From Bradyrhizobium sp. NP1 (GTDB taxonomy: Bacteria; Pseudomonadota; Alphaproteobacteria; Rhizobiales; Xanthobacteraceae), in contig NZ_CP127385.1 of assembly GCF_030378205.1 (NCBI RefSeq), positions 3,450,001-3,514,000 on the forward strand: DNA of 64,000 nt, written 5' to 3'. Each line of letters opens with the position of its first letter. The first letter of the stretch is position 1. The notes under the pieces were generated by a model. That model was not told the origin of the DNA, made no database searches, and saw only the letters and a list, made by a program, of their open reading frames with translations. Positions 8,042-16,264 of the stretch are shown here, in pieces. A program made the translations under genes and the position numbers.

Positions 8042-9205
8042 TCAAAGCCTGGGAAGGACGACCTTGCCGTCCTCGATCTTGATCAGGAAGACGTTGGGCC
8101 GGCTCTGTCCGCTTTCCTTGCCGGCAGGGCCCTGCTTGTCGAACTTGATCCTGCCGTTCAAGCCGATGTAGTCGACTTTCCACATCGCCGCCTTGATCGC
8201 TTCCGGCTCGGCCTTTCCGGCTTTCTCGACGGCAGCCGCGATGGTGCGAATTCCCTCATAGCCTCTGAAGCTCTCGGTCACGCCGGCCGCATCGTAGCCG
8301 CGCCGCTTCCATTCGCCGAGGAAGTAGTCGGCGGCCTTCGGATCGGGCATCGTTTGGGGAAACCATGGCGCGAAGGTAGCGACATGCAGCGAGCCGTTGG
8401 CCGCGGCTCCGGCCTGGTCAATCAGCTGATCCGGGTTCTGCGACGATCCGGTGGTCAGGATCTGCTTCTTCAGGTCGAGCGCCGCAGCCTGTTTCAACAT
8501 CAGCGTGAGCTGTTCGACGGCCGCCGTCACGATGATGGTGTCGGAATCGGTCGACTTGATCTTGGACAACTGCGCGCTCATGTCCTGCGCTGTCGGGTCC
8601 ATCGTCTCGACGACGCCGGTCTTGACGCCGACCTCCTTGAGGACATTGCTGTAGTCGACGGCCGCGCCGCGTCCCCAGTCATTGTTGATGACGAGAAAAT
8701 CCGCTTTCGCCATTTTCAGCTTCGGCAGCACGTCCTTGATGCCTTCGGCCTCGACCGAGGACGGCAGCGATATCCGGAACACGTAAGGGTTTCCCGACGT
8801 GGTGATCTTGTCGGAGGACGATACCTCGACGACCATGGGCACGCCGTATTCCTGCAGCTTCGGCATCACCGCGAGCGTGAGGGTGGAGCCCCAGGCGCCC
8901 ATCATCACCGGCACCTTGTCCCTGGTGATGAGCTTCTCGGCGACAGCAGCGGCTTCGGTCGGATTGCTCTTGTTGTCCTCGATGACGAGCTCGATCTTCT
9001 TTCCAAGAACGCCGCCGTTCGCATTGATCTGGTCCGCGGCGATCTTTGCGCCGTTGACGATGTAGGTCCCGGAAGCCGCAAACGGACCGGTCAGAGGTTC
9101 ATTGACGCCGATCTTGATGGTTTGCGCGAGACCATCGGCCGCGCAGGCGATCGAAAGCAGCATCGCTGCGGCGAACGTTCCCGATATTGCTGCAAATGAC
9201 TTCAT
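8042..9205 (-). CDS. ABC transporter substrate-binding protein (LivJ/LivK type)
   Basis: A 387-residue periplasmic binding protein of the branched-chain amino acid family. The signal peptide is MKSFAAISGTFAAAMLLSIA followed by CAADGLAQ. The mature start QTIKIGVNEPLTGPFAASG and the block KKIELVIEDNKSNPTEAAAV are standard for this family (peripla_BP_6). The ATG at 9205 is preceded by GGAGG with nine bases spacing; a GTG three codons upstream is less well placed. No permease or ATPase gene is adjacent, so it may share a transporter encoded elsewhere. It lies downstream of the TPR gene on the same strand. Confidence 0.93.
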   Translation of the reverse strand: MKSFAAISGTFAAAMLLSIACAADGLAQTIKIGVNEPLTGPFAASGTYIVNGAKIAADQINANGGVLGKKIELVIEDNKSNPTEAAAVAEKLITRDKVPVMMGAWGSTLTLAVMPKLQEYGVPMVVEVSSSDKITTSGNPYVFRISLPSSVEAEGIKDVLPKLKMAKADFLVINNDWGRGAAVDYSNVLKEVGVKTGVVETMDPTAQDMSAQLSKIKSTDSDTIIVTAAVEQLTLMLKQAAALDLKKQILTTGSSQNPDQLIDQAGAAANGSLHVATFAPWFPQTMPDPKAADYFLGEWKRRGYDAAGVTESFRGYEGIRTIAAAVEKAGKAEPEAIKAAMWKVDYIGLNGRIKFDKQGPAGKESGQSRPNVFLIKIEDGKVVLPRL

Positions 9206-9274
9206 TTCCTTCACCCTCCACTGAACGACCCTGTCTTCAAATCGATCCTCGTTACATCGGGCGCGCCGCCGGAA

Positions 9275-10969
9275 TCATCGTCGCGCGGAACAGCAGTGAT
9301 CGGGCTTGTGGACCTCGGCGCGGCACATGCAGGAAGACGTTATCGGCACGTCCGCGAACGAGAGAGCGGCAGCGAGGCGCTCGCGCAATGCGGGCAGCTC
9401 GGTCGCCTCGTTGCGGCGCTCGAGGCATTCGACAAGGCCGTGCAGCGCCCACACATTGTCCGGATGTTGCGCGCATCGCTGGATCCGGCGGGTCAGGCCG
9501 AGATCGTCGCGATATATCGCCTCGGCCTCGGCGAGATGGCCTTGCTCCATCAACAGCGCCGCGAGCGCGTGCCGGGGCGGGTGCATCCAGGCCCAGGGTT
9601 CGATGTATTCCAGATTGTCGTCGCGCCGCACGCTTTCGCGCAGACACTCATACGCCGCTTTGTGATTTCCCCGGTGATATTCCAGCTCGCCCTCGAGCAT
9701 CTTGGCGCCGACCGCGAGGATGTCGCGCGAGGGATTGTTGAAGAAGCGGTGCCCGGGCGGAAGGCGTTCCACGCTTTGATGGAAGCGGGCGCGCTGTTCG
9801 TCGGCCTCGCTGAACCGCTTCTGGTAGGCATATGCGACAGCCTTGGCGTAGTGCTGCATCGGCGTCGAAATGCGGTACAGCTCGGGATCATCGAGCTCGG
9901 GCTCGTCGATGATTTCCTGCCAGCGGCCGAACCTGACCATGACATGGCTTCTCATGGCGAAGTAGCCTTCCAGGCTCATCGTGAACTTCGGCCGGTCGGG
10001 CACGCTCAGAACTTCCCTGGTGAGGATGCTGCGTATCTTGTCGGCGGCGGCGAGCGCGCCCGCGTAGCGGCCGGCGAGCATGCAGGTGTGCATCATCAGG
10101 TGCAGGTCGTGGCAGCACGCTACGGTGTAGAAGGTGAGCGGGCCCGCATAGTCGAGAAACATGTTGTCGGCGCGGAGCGCCCGGGCGCTCGCCTCGATGG
10201 CCTTGTCATAGAGGCCGCACAGGACGTAGACGTGTCCGGGCATGTGGTTGAGGTGCCCGGCGTCGGGGCAGAGCGGCGCCAGCGCGTCGGCGGCGGCCAT
10301 CGAGCGCTCCGGCTCATTCGACATTTCCGTGGCGTGGATGTGCAGGTGAACGATCGCCGGATGCTGCGGCGCCCCGGCCTTGAGCGCGCGGTCCATCGCG
10401 CGCTCGCAGGCCTCCAGTGCTTCCACGACGTCCGACCCGGCGGCGGGCATGCCGGTCTTCATGTTCCAGAGGCGCCGCGGCGTCCGCATCAGCAGGGCTT
10501 CGACATAGAGCGCGGTGACGTCGTCATCGTCCGGGAAGGCGTTGTGGACGTTGCGCATTTCTGCGGCGTATTCGTCGTCCCAGCGATCGAATTCGTGCGG
10601 CTCGACCGCGTGCGGCGACTGAAACCGCCTGGCCAAAGCCTCGACGAGGCGGTTCTCGACATCGCTTGCCGAGGCGGCGAGCGAGCGGGCCAGGCGGATA
10701 TGTTCGTATGCGACTTTGGTGCAGGCATCGGCCTCGCTTGCGCCGTGCTCCCGCCAGGTCAGATTGTAGAAGGGCCCGGACCCGAAGGCGATGCCCCAAT
10801 GCGCCATCACGCAGCCAGGGTCGAACTCCAGCGCCTTCCTGAAGCATCGCACGCCCTCTGCCTTGTTGAAGCCGTAACACCAGTTCAGACCGAGATCGAA
10901 CCAGCGCTGTGCTTCGCGGGAGGTCGTGGAGACCGTCCGGCTGTGTGCTCCGAGATTAAAGCGATCCAT
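9275..10969 (-). CDS. tetratricopeptide repeat protein
   Basis: A 564-residue soluble protein built from degenerate TPR-like helical pairs. The N-terminus AQRWFDLGLNWCYGFNKAEG with VRCFRKALEFDPGCVMAHWG is a recognisable TPR start. Histidine-rich segments such as HPAIVHLHIHATEMSNEPER and HLNHMPGHVYVLCGLYDKAI follow; a histidine-rich style like this could bind metal. There is no signal peptide. The ATG at 10969 was chosen because similarity starts there; the open frame continues upstream with arginine-rich nonsense. It lies between two solute-binding protein genes, all on the minus strand, so it may act in the same process. Its function is not known. Confidence 0.85.
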   Translation of the reverse strand: MDRFNLGAHSRTVSTTSREAQRWFDLGLNWCYGFNKAEGVRCFRKALEFDPGCVMAHWGIAFGSGPFYNLTWREHGASEADACTKVAYEHIRLARSLAASASDVENRLVEALARRFQSPHAVEPHEFDRWDDEYAAEMRNVHNAFPDDDDVTALYVEALLMRTPRRLWNMKTGMPAAGSDVVEALEACERAMDRALKAGAPQHPAIVHLHIHATEMSNEPERSMAAADALAPLCPDAGHLNHMPGHVYVLCGLYDKAIEASARALRADNMFLDYAGPLTFYTVACCHDLHLMMHTCMLAGRYAGALAAADKIRSILTREVLSVPDRPKFTMSLEGYFAMRSHVMVRFGRWQEIIDEPELDDPELYRISTPMQHYAKAVAYAYQKRFSEADEQRARFHQSVERLPPGHRFFNNPSRDILAVGAKMLEGELEYHRGNHKAAYECLRESVRRDDNLEYIEPWAWMHPPRHALAALLMEQGHLAEAEAIYRDDLGLTRRIQRCAQHPDNVWALHGLVECLERRNEATELPALRERLAAALSFADVPITSSCMCRAEVHKPDHCCSARR

Positions 10970-11114
10970 ATCGGCAAATTCCTCTACAGCGCCTGTCTCT
11001 GCTTCTTCCGCCGCCCATCGATCTGCGGCTACGGGTCTGCGACGACGGATGCCCGGCGTCGCCGTCACGTCATTGCGATACGTTTCCCTCCATTTCGACG
11101 ATCGCCGCCCGGTC

Positions 11115-11963
11115 TTACGCCGGGATCGGATAGCCAGCCTTCTCGGCGAGCGAAGCCAGATGATCGGTGTAGCGGTAGCGCGCCGCGTCGGGCCGCTCGA
11201 AGCGCCTGATGCGCGCCGCATGCAATGCGCCGGCAATCCGTGCGTCGTTGTGGGCGTCGAGCAGCGCCGCGCTCACGGCCTCCGCGGTTGCGGCAGGAAT
11301 GTCGGGCGAGGCGATCAGCGCCGGCATCGGTGAGGGGGCGGTCGTTTCGATCGTCCGGGCGAGCGCAGTATAGGGGTGGTTCGCGGCCTTGAGGAGGTCG
11401 TGGCAAAAACTGTCGACGGGCGCGACATCAACGGTGCCCTCCGCGACGGCGCGAAGCGCTCCCAGCGGATTGATCAGGTGGCCGACCGATCGGGAATACA
11501 ATCGATGCTGTGACGACGAGCGGTAGCCCAGCAAATGATGTCGCAGCATGTTGAAGCCGGAATTGGAGTCTTCCAGCGTCCAGCCGATGGTGCCGCCGAA
11601 GGTGTCGTTCAGCGATTTGTAGTCGCGGTCGCGGCGCACCACGATATCGGTGTAGTAGATGGGCTGATCCCGATAGCGTTCGGGGCTCGGGACCGGCGTC
11701 GCCAGGAGATGCGGCTTGCGCGCCGCCTGCGCGATCGGCCAGCCGCACATCATGACGCAGCCGAGATGCGGTCGCTGCCAAAGGTCGGACAATTTCGCCG
11801 GCGGCGGATGGTCGACCAAACGCAGCGCGACCCCGGTCCTGTCGGAGAGCCATTCGAATATGTGCGCCCATGCATCGGCCGCCTCGTCGGTGACCGCATA
11901 CATGCGGGCGTTGGCGAGCAGGTATTGCGTGTCGTCCGCCGATGGAGTCGCAATATCGCGCAC
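11115..11963 (-). CDS. PhnD/SsuA-type substrate-binding protein
   Basis: A 282-residue protein related to phosphonate and sulfonate ABC binding proteins. Typical features are LANARMYAVTDEAADAWAHI, the central GTIGWTLEDSNSGFNMLRHH (equivalent to the ligand-loop serine region of PhnD) and LRAVAEGTVDVAPVDSFCHD. It lacks a signal peptide, so it may be cytoplasmic or the start may be misjudged. The likely start is the GTG at 11963; ATG at residue 21 would cut into the conserved part. It faces the MarR gene at 12193 across a short region with a 14-bp palindrome. It is followed on the same strand by the TPR protein and the LivK-type protein. Confidence 0.8.
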   Translation of the reverse strand: MRDIATPSADDTQYLLANARMYAVTDEAADAWAHIFEWLSDRTGVALRLVDHPPPAKLSDLWQRPHLGCVMMCGWPIAQAARKPHLLATPVPSPERYRDQPIYYTDIVVRRDRDYKSLNDTFGGTIGWTLEDSNSGFNMLRHHLLGYRSSSQHRLYSRSVGHLINPLGALRAVAEGTVDVAPVDSFCHDLLKAANHPYTALARTIETTAPSPMPALIASPDIPAATAEAVSAALLDAHNDARIAGALHAARIRRFERPDAARYRYTDHLASLAEKAGYPIPA

Positions 11964-11984
11964 GGGGCTCTGTCCAAAAAAATG

Positions 11985-11998
11985 ATCAGTGGACTGAT
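11985..11998. promoter_or_regulatory. possible MarR operator
   Basis: ATCAGTGGACTGAT is a 14-bp palindrome (6-bp arms around GG) in the region between the divergent PhnD-like gene (start 11963) and the MarR gene (start 12193). A looser repeat TGATGAATTGATTATGAC follows. MarR proteins usually bind palindromes of this size. Confidence 0.45.
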
Positions 11999-12192
11999 GA
12001 ATTGATTATGACACAATGTGGGCCTGCCCACAAGCGGCAGGACGGGGAGGGGCGCGCGACGGGGACATCGGCCGGCCCGGCCGGCTGCATCCGATCTCCG
12101 GCTATCGTTCGGCCGCGGCGACGCTACAATCGTCGCTCCAGCCGGCACAATCGGGGGAAGTTCTTCTCCCCTTGCACGATGGATCAGGGGGT

Positions 12193-12666
12193 ATGGCAAA
12201 GACGACGAAATCGAACACGGCTCTGGAGGAGAGGCCGGGCTTTCTGGTGCGCCGTTTGCACCAGATCTATGTCGCGATCTATCTGCAGGAATGCGAACGC
12301 TTCGGGACCACGCCTGTGCAGTCCAGCGTGCTGCAGGTTCTGCTCGCGAAGCCCGGCATGGATCAGGTTGCGCTCGCAGGAGAAGTCGGCGTCGACCGGA
12401 CGACCACCTCGAGCGTGCTGTCCCGTCTCGAGAAGCGCGGGCTGGTCCGGCGCGAGGCCAGCCGGGAAGACCGTAGAACGCGGCTTGCCTTCCTCACTGA
12501 CGAAGGCAAGGCGATGATCCGCGCCATGAAGGGATCGATCGCGGCGGCCCACCAGCGCTTGATCGAACCGCTGGAGAAGAACGAGCGCCGCCAATTCGTC
12601 CGCCAGCTCTTAACGCTCGTCGAGGCGAATAACGACAAGGGGCGCGCGGCGCTGCACAATCTCTAG
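12193..12666 (+). CDS. MarR family transcriptional regulator
   Basis: A 157-residue MarR protein. The winged helix is clear: QSSVLQVLLAKPGMDQVALA, GEVGVDRTTTSSVLSRLEKR, GLVRREASREDRRTRLAFLT, the last being the wing with the DRR signature. Helices at both ends form the dimer interface. The ATG at 12193 is preceded by a GGGGG-rich ribosome binding region and starts where family similarity starts. The divergent neighbour is the PhnD-like gene, and this regulator probably controls that transcript and itself. Confidence 0.9.
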   Translation: MAKTTKSNTALEERPGFLVRRLHQIYVAIYLQECERFGTTPVQSSVLQVLLAKPGMDQVALAGEVGVDRTTTSSVLSRLEKRGLVRREASREDRRTRLAFLTDEGKAMIRAMKGSIAAAHQRLIEPLEKNERRQFVRQLLTLVEANNDKGRAALHNL

Positions 12667-12699
12667 CCGCATGGCGCGGCCGTTGAGCACGTGATCGGC

Positions 12700-13437
12700 C
12701 TACGCGCCCAGAATATCCCGATGCATCTTGCCGCCGTAGAAATGGAAGAACGGCACCGGCGCGTCGTGACGCAGCGGGCCCGTGGCAAGCCGCCGTTCGA
12801 GCTCGGCGAGCACGTTCTTGGTCATGGCGTGCGCATCCGCAAGCGGCTGCGAGCCGATCTCGACCCAGACCAGCTCGACCAGCTCGGCATCGGCATGGAC
12901 CACGCCTTCGACACGATGGGCGATCGCCGAGGCGTCAGCCGTGAAGAAGCGGGTATCGAAGCGCCGCACGCGGCCGGGCGGGGTGATGGCGCGCGCGATC
13001 AGGAACAGGCCGGACGGATCGGGCAGGAGGTCCGCATCCGCAAACGGCTTCCACGGCCCGTCGAGCTTCGGCTTCGCGCCACTGACGTTGCGGCCGAGGC
13101 AAAGCCCGGTCTCCTCGCAGGCCTCGCGGATCGCGGCGATCGCGAGCGATTTGGCGCGCGAGGCCGTGATCTTGGGGCTGCCCTTGAGCAGGTTCTGCTC
13201 GAGCTCCGCCGGAATCGGGGCCGCGACCGCAACGCGGTTGTCGGACTTGTCGACCCGTCCGCCGGGGAAGACGAACTTGCCCGGCATGAACACGACCTTG
13301 TCGTGACGGCGGCCGACCAGCACTTTCGGCGTGGGGCCGCTGCGGTCGACCAGGATCAGCGTCGCCGCGTCCTTTGGCCGGTAGTAGGGATGGTGGTCGG
13401 CTTCCGTCCCGACCTGAACGCCCGCGGGCTCGCTCAT
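12700..13437 (-). CDS. NUDIX hydrolase
   Basis: A 245-residue NUDIX family protein. The core reads FVFPGGRVDKSDNRVAVAAP, followed by a long insertion and then LAIAAIREACEETGL, which contains the REx2EExGL half of the nudix box with its metal-binding glutamates. The separation between the GG segment and REACEETGL is longer than in the compact nudix box, a feature of NUDT7/NUDT19-like coenzyme A diphosphatases. The ATG at 13437 is chosen; an extension to 13506 is not family-like. It is the last gene of the topA-rnr-DUF983-NUDIX series. Confidence 0.9.
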   Translation of the reverse strand: MSEPAGVQVGTEADHHPYYRPKDAATLILVDRSGPTPKVLVGRRHDKVVFMPGKFVFPGGRVDKSDNRVAVAAPIPAELEQNLLKGSPKITASRAKSLAIAAIREACEETGLCLGRNVSGAKPKLDGPWKPFADADLLPDPSGLFLIARAITPPGRVRRFDTRFFTADASAIAHRVEGVVHADAELVELVWVEIGSQPLADAHAMTKNVLAELERRLATGPLRHDAPVPFFHFYGGKMHRDILGA

Positions 13438-13459
13438 GCCATCGCCGCTCTTGTCGTCG

Positions 13460-13921
13460 TTAGGGCCGCTCCAGCGGCGGCATGTCGTCCGGGGCGTTTT
13501 CGTCAAAGCCGTGCATGCGCAGCGCCCATTGCGCGGCGACGACAGCGCCCTTGACCGGCTGCAGCAGGAGGATCGAGGCGAGGAACGTCACCGGCAGGTA
13601 GATCGCAAGCTGCAGCCAGACCGCCGGCGAGTAATTGGTCTCGATCCACAGCGCAATCGGAACCACGATGTGGCCGACGATGACGATCACGAGATAAGCC
13701 GGCAGGTCGTCGGCACGGTGCGGGGTGAAGTCGAGCCCGCAGGAGGAGCAGTTGTTGGCGACCTTCAGGAATGCGCGGAACAGCTTGCCTTCGCCGCAGC
13801 GCGGGCAACGGCAGCGAAAGCCACGCTTGAACGCGCTCCACAGATCGCGCTTCTCCATGGCTCCCGTCTCCCGGGTCCAGGTCCGCACGCCCGTCTGCGT
13901 CACCGTGCTCATCGCTTCCAT
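13460..13921 (-). CDS. DUF983 domain protein
   Basis: A 153-residue membrane protein. The N-terminal part has two CxxC pairs (CRCPRCGEGKLFRAFLKVAN then CSSCGLDFTPHRADD) forming a probable zinc ribbon, followed by two hydrophobic helices (LPAYLVIVIVGHIVVPIALW and LQLAIYLPVTFLASILLLQP). This is the DUF983 layout. Its start overlaps the end of rnr: ATG at 13921 or at 13912, the latter overlapping the rnr TGA, so translational coupling is likely. Function unknown; zinc binding is inferred from the cysteines. Confidence 0.92.
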   Translation of the reverse strand: MEAMSTVTQTGVRTWTRETGAMEKRDLWSAFKRGFRCRCPRCGEGKLFRAFLKVANNCSSCGLDFTPHRADDLPAYLVIVIVGHIVVPIALWIETNYSPAVWLQLAIYLPVTFLASILLLQPVKGAVVAAQWALRMHGFDENAPDDMPPLERP

Positions 13922-16263
13922 GATTTGCCTCTCTTCGACTTGCCGGGCTTTGCCTTGCCTGGCCGCTGCTTGTCCCGCTTGCCCTTGTCTCGCTTCGGCT
14001 TGGCGGCGTGCCGCTCGTGCTCCGCACCCGCCTTCCGCCGCCGTTCGCCGCGCAAGGTGTCCCGCTTCCTGCCATGTAAGGCCGGCTGGCCCTCCGACAA
14101 TAGCTCGAAACGCAGGGCGCCTGCGATCGGTAAAGCTTCTACCAGACGAACATCGACCACGTCACCCAGCCGGTGCATGGCACCGCTGCGCGAGCCGATC
14201 AAGGCGTGGCGCGTCTCGTCATGGTTGAAATATTCCGATCCGATCGTGCGGATCGGGATGAGGCCGTCGGCGCCGGTATCGTCCAACCTCACGAACAGTC
14301 CGGCGCGGGTGACGCCGGAAATACGGGCCTGGAAGGTCGCGCCGACGCGATCGGCGAGGTAGTGCGCGATCAGCCGATCGGCCGTCTCGCGCTCGGCTTT
14401 CATGGCGCGCCGCTCGGTCACCGAGATCTGTGCGGCAATTTCACTCAGTTCTTCGGCCGTCGTGTCGTCCGGCAGCGCGCCGTCGCCAAGCCCGAGCGCG
14501 CGGACCAGCGCGCGGTGAACGATCAGATCGGCATATCGCCTGATAGGCGACGTGAAATGAGCATAGCGGCGCAGGTTGAGGCCGAAATGGCCGTAATTCT
14601 CCGCCGAATATTCCGCCTGCGCCTGCGAGCGCAACACCACCTCGTTGACCAGCGGCTGATAGTCCTCGCCCTCGACCTGCGCCAGCACGCGGTTGAAATG
14701 GGAGGGGCGCAGCGCGCCGCTCTTCGCAAAGGAGATGTCGAGCGTCTTCAGGAATTCCTGGAGGTCGTGGACCTTCTCGACCGTGGGCTCGTCGTGGACC
14801 CGGTAGATCAGCGGCAGGCCCTTCTTCTCCAGCATTTCGGCTGCGGCGACGTTGGCGAGGATCATGAACTCCTCGATCAGGCGGTGCGCGTCGAGCCGTT
14901 CCGGCACGATCACGCGGTTCACCGTGCCGTCCGCCTTCAGGAGGATCTTGCGCTCGGGGATGTCGAGGTCGAGCGGGTCGCGCTCGTCGCGCGCGCGCTT
15001 CACGGTCTCGTAAGCCGCATAGAGCGGTTTTAGGACCGAAGCGAGCAGGGGGCCGGTGGTGTCGTCGGGCCGGCCATCGATCGCTGCCTGCGCCTGCGCA
15101 TAATTCAGCTTCGCCGCCGAGCGCATCAGGATGCGGTGGAAGCTGTGCGAGCGCTTGCGGCCGTCGGCGCCGATCACCATGCGCACCGCGAGCGCGCCGC
15201 GCGGCTCGCCGGGCACCAGCGAGCAGAGATCGTTGGAGATGCGCTCCGGCAGCATCGGCACGACGCGGTCGGGGAAATAGACCGAATTGCCGCGGGTCAC
15301 CGCGTCGTGATCCAGCGCGGAAGCAGCGCGCACATAGAAGGCGACGTCGGCGATCGCGACATGGACGATGTGGCCGCCCTTGTTGCCGGGGTCGGGATCG
15401 GCCTCCGCATGCACGGCGTCGTCATGGTCCTTGGCATCGGGCGGATCGATGGTGACGAGCGGCAGCGCGCGCCAGTCCTCGCGTCCGCGCAATGTCGCGG
15501 GCTCGGCGGCTTCGGCCTCGCGCAGCGCGTCTTGCGAAAAGGCCTGCGGGATGTCGTGGGCGTGGATCGCGATCAGGCTGATCGCCTTCTCGCTCTTCAC
15601 GGAACCGAGCCGTTCCTTGACCCGGCCGGAACCAAGCCCGAAGCCGCGGGTGCGGATCAGCTCGACGCTGACGAGGTCGCCGTCCTGTGCATCGAGACTG
15701 TCGGCCTTGCTGATGTTGAGCTCGCGTCCGGCCTGCTTCTTGTCGACGGGAACCAGCCGCCCGCCGCCCTCGGGAAGTGCGCGGAAGATGCCGAGCGCGC
15801 GCAGCTTGCCATGATCGACGACCTTGATGACGCGGCCGGAATAGATCGCGCCGTCGGCGTCTGTCGAATGCTCGACATGGAGCAGGGCGCGGTCGCCGAC
15901 ACCGACCGAGGTGCCCGGACGCGGCCGGCGCGGCAGATGGATGCGGATCTTCGGCGGGGCGCCGCTTGCCTCTTCGTCCCACTCGGTGGGGCTCGCGATC
16001 AACTCGCCGTCGGCGTCGCGGCCGGTGATGTCGGCCATCACGGTCGCCGGCAGCGCCGCGGTCTCGTGAATCCTCTTGCCGCGCTTGGACAGCGCGCCTT
16101 CGTCGACGAGCTCGCGCAGGATGCGCTTGAGCTCGGCGCGGTCGGCGTTCTTGAGCCCGAAAGCCCGCGCGATCTCTTTGGTGCCGACTTCACCGGGATG
16201 AGCGCGGATGAAGGCGACGATGGCGTTGCGGTCAGGAAATCCGGTGTCGCCCCGCTTCGCCAC
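13909..16263 (-). CDS. rnr: ribonuclease R
   Basis: A 784-residue 3'-5' exoribonuclease of the RNB family. The order is an N-terminal winged-helix region (VAFIRAHPGEVGTKEIARAF), cold-shock like domains, the RNB catalytic core with TIDPPDAKDHDDAVHAEADP holding the acidic metal ligands, and a C-terminal S1 domain (VGATFQARISGVTRAGLFVR). The last 60 residues are a lysine/arginine tail. I start it at GTG 16263, one base after the topA stop codon, because upstream codons in this frame lie inside topA and give only arginine-rich sequence. Operon with topA and DUF983. Confidence 0.95.
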   Translation of the reverse strand: MAKRGDTGFPDRNAIVAFIRAHPGEVGTKEIARAFGLKNADRAELKRILRELVDEGALSKRGKRIHETAALPATVMADITGRDADGELIASPTEWDEEASGAPPKIRIHLPRRPRPGTSVGVGDRALLHVEHSTDADGAIYSGRVIKVVDHGKLRALGIFRALPEGGGRLVPVDKKQAGRELNISKADSLDAQDGDLVSVELIRTRGFGLGSGRVKERLGSVKSEKAISLIAIHAHDIPQAFSQDALREAEAAEPATLRGREDWRALPLVTIDPPDAKDHDDAVHAEADPDPGNKGGHIVHVAIADVAFYVRAASALDHDAVTRGNSVYFPDRVVPMLPERISNDLCSLVPGEPRGALAVRMVIGADGRKRSHSFHRILMRSAAKLNYAQAQAAIDGRPDDTTGPLLASVLKPLYAAYETVKRARDERDPLDLDIPERKILLKADGTVNRVIVPERLDAHRLIEEFMILANVAAAEMLEKKGLPLIYRVHDEPTVEKVHDLQEFLKTLDISFAKSGALRPSHFNRVLAQVEGEDYQPLVNEVVLRSQAQAEYSAENYGHFGLNLRRYAHFTSPIRRYADLIVHRALVRALGLGDGALPDDTTAEELSEIAAQISVTERRAMKAERETADRLIAHYLADRVGATFQARISGVTRAGLFVRLDDTGADGLIPIRTIGSEYFNHDETRHALIGSRSGAMHRLGDVVDVRLVEALPIAGALRFELLSEGQPALHGRKRDTLRGERRRKAGAEHERHAAKPKRDKGKRDKQRPGKAKPGKSKRGKSWKR

Positions 16264-16264
16264 G

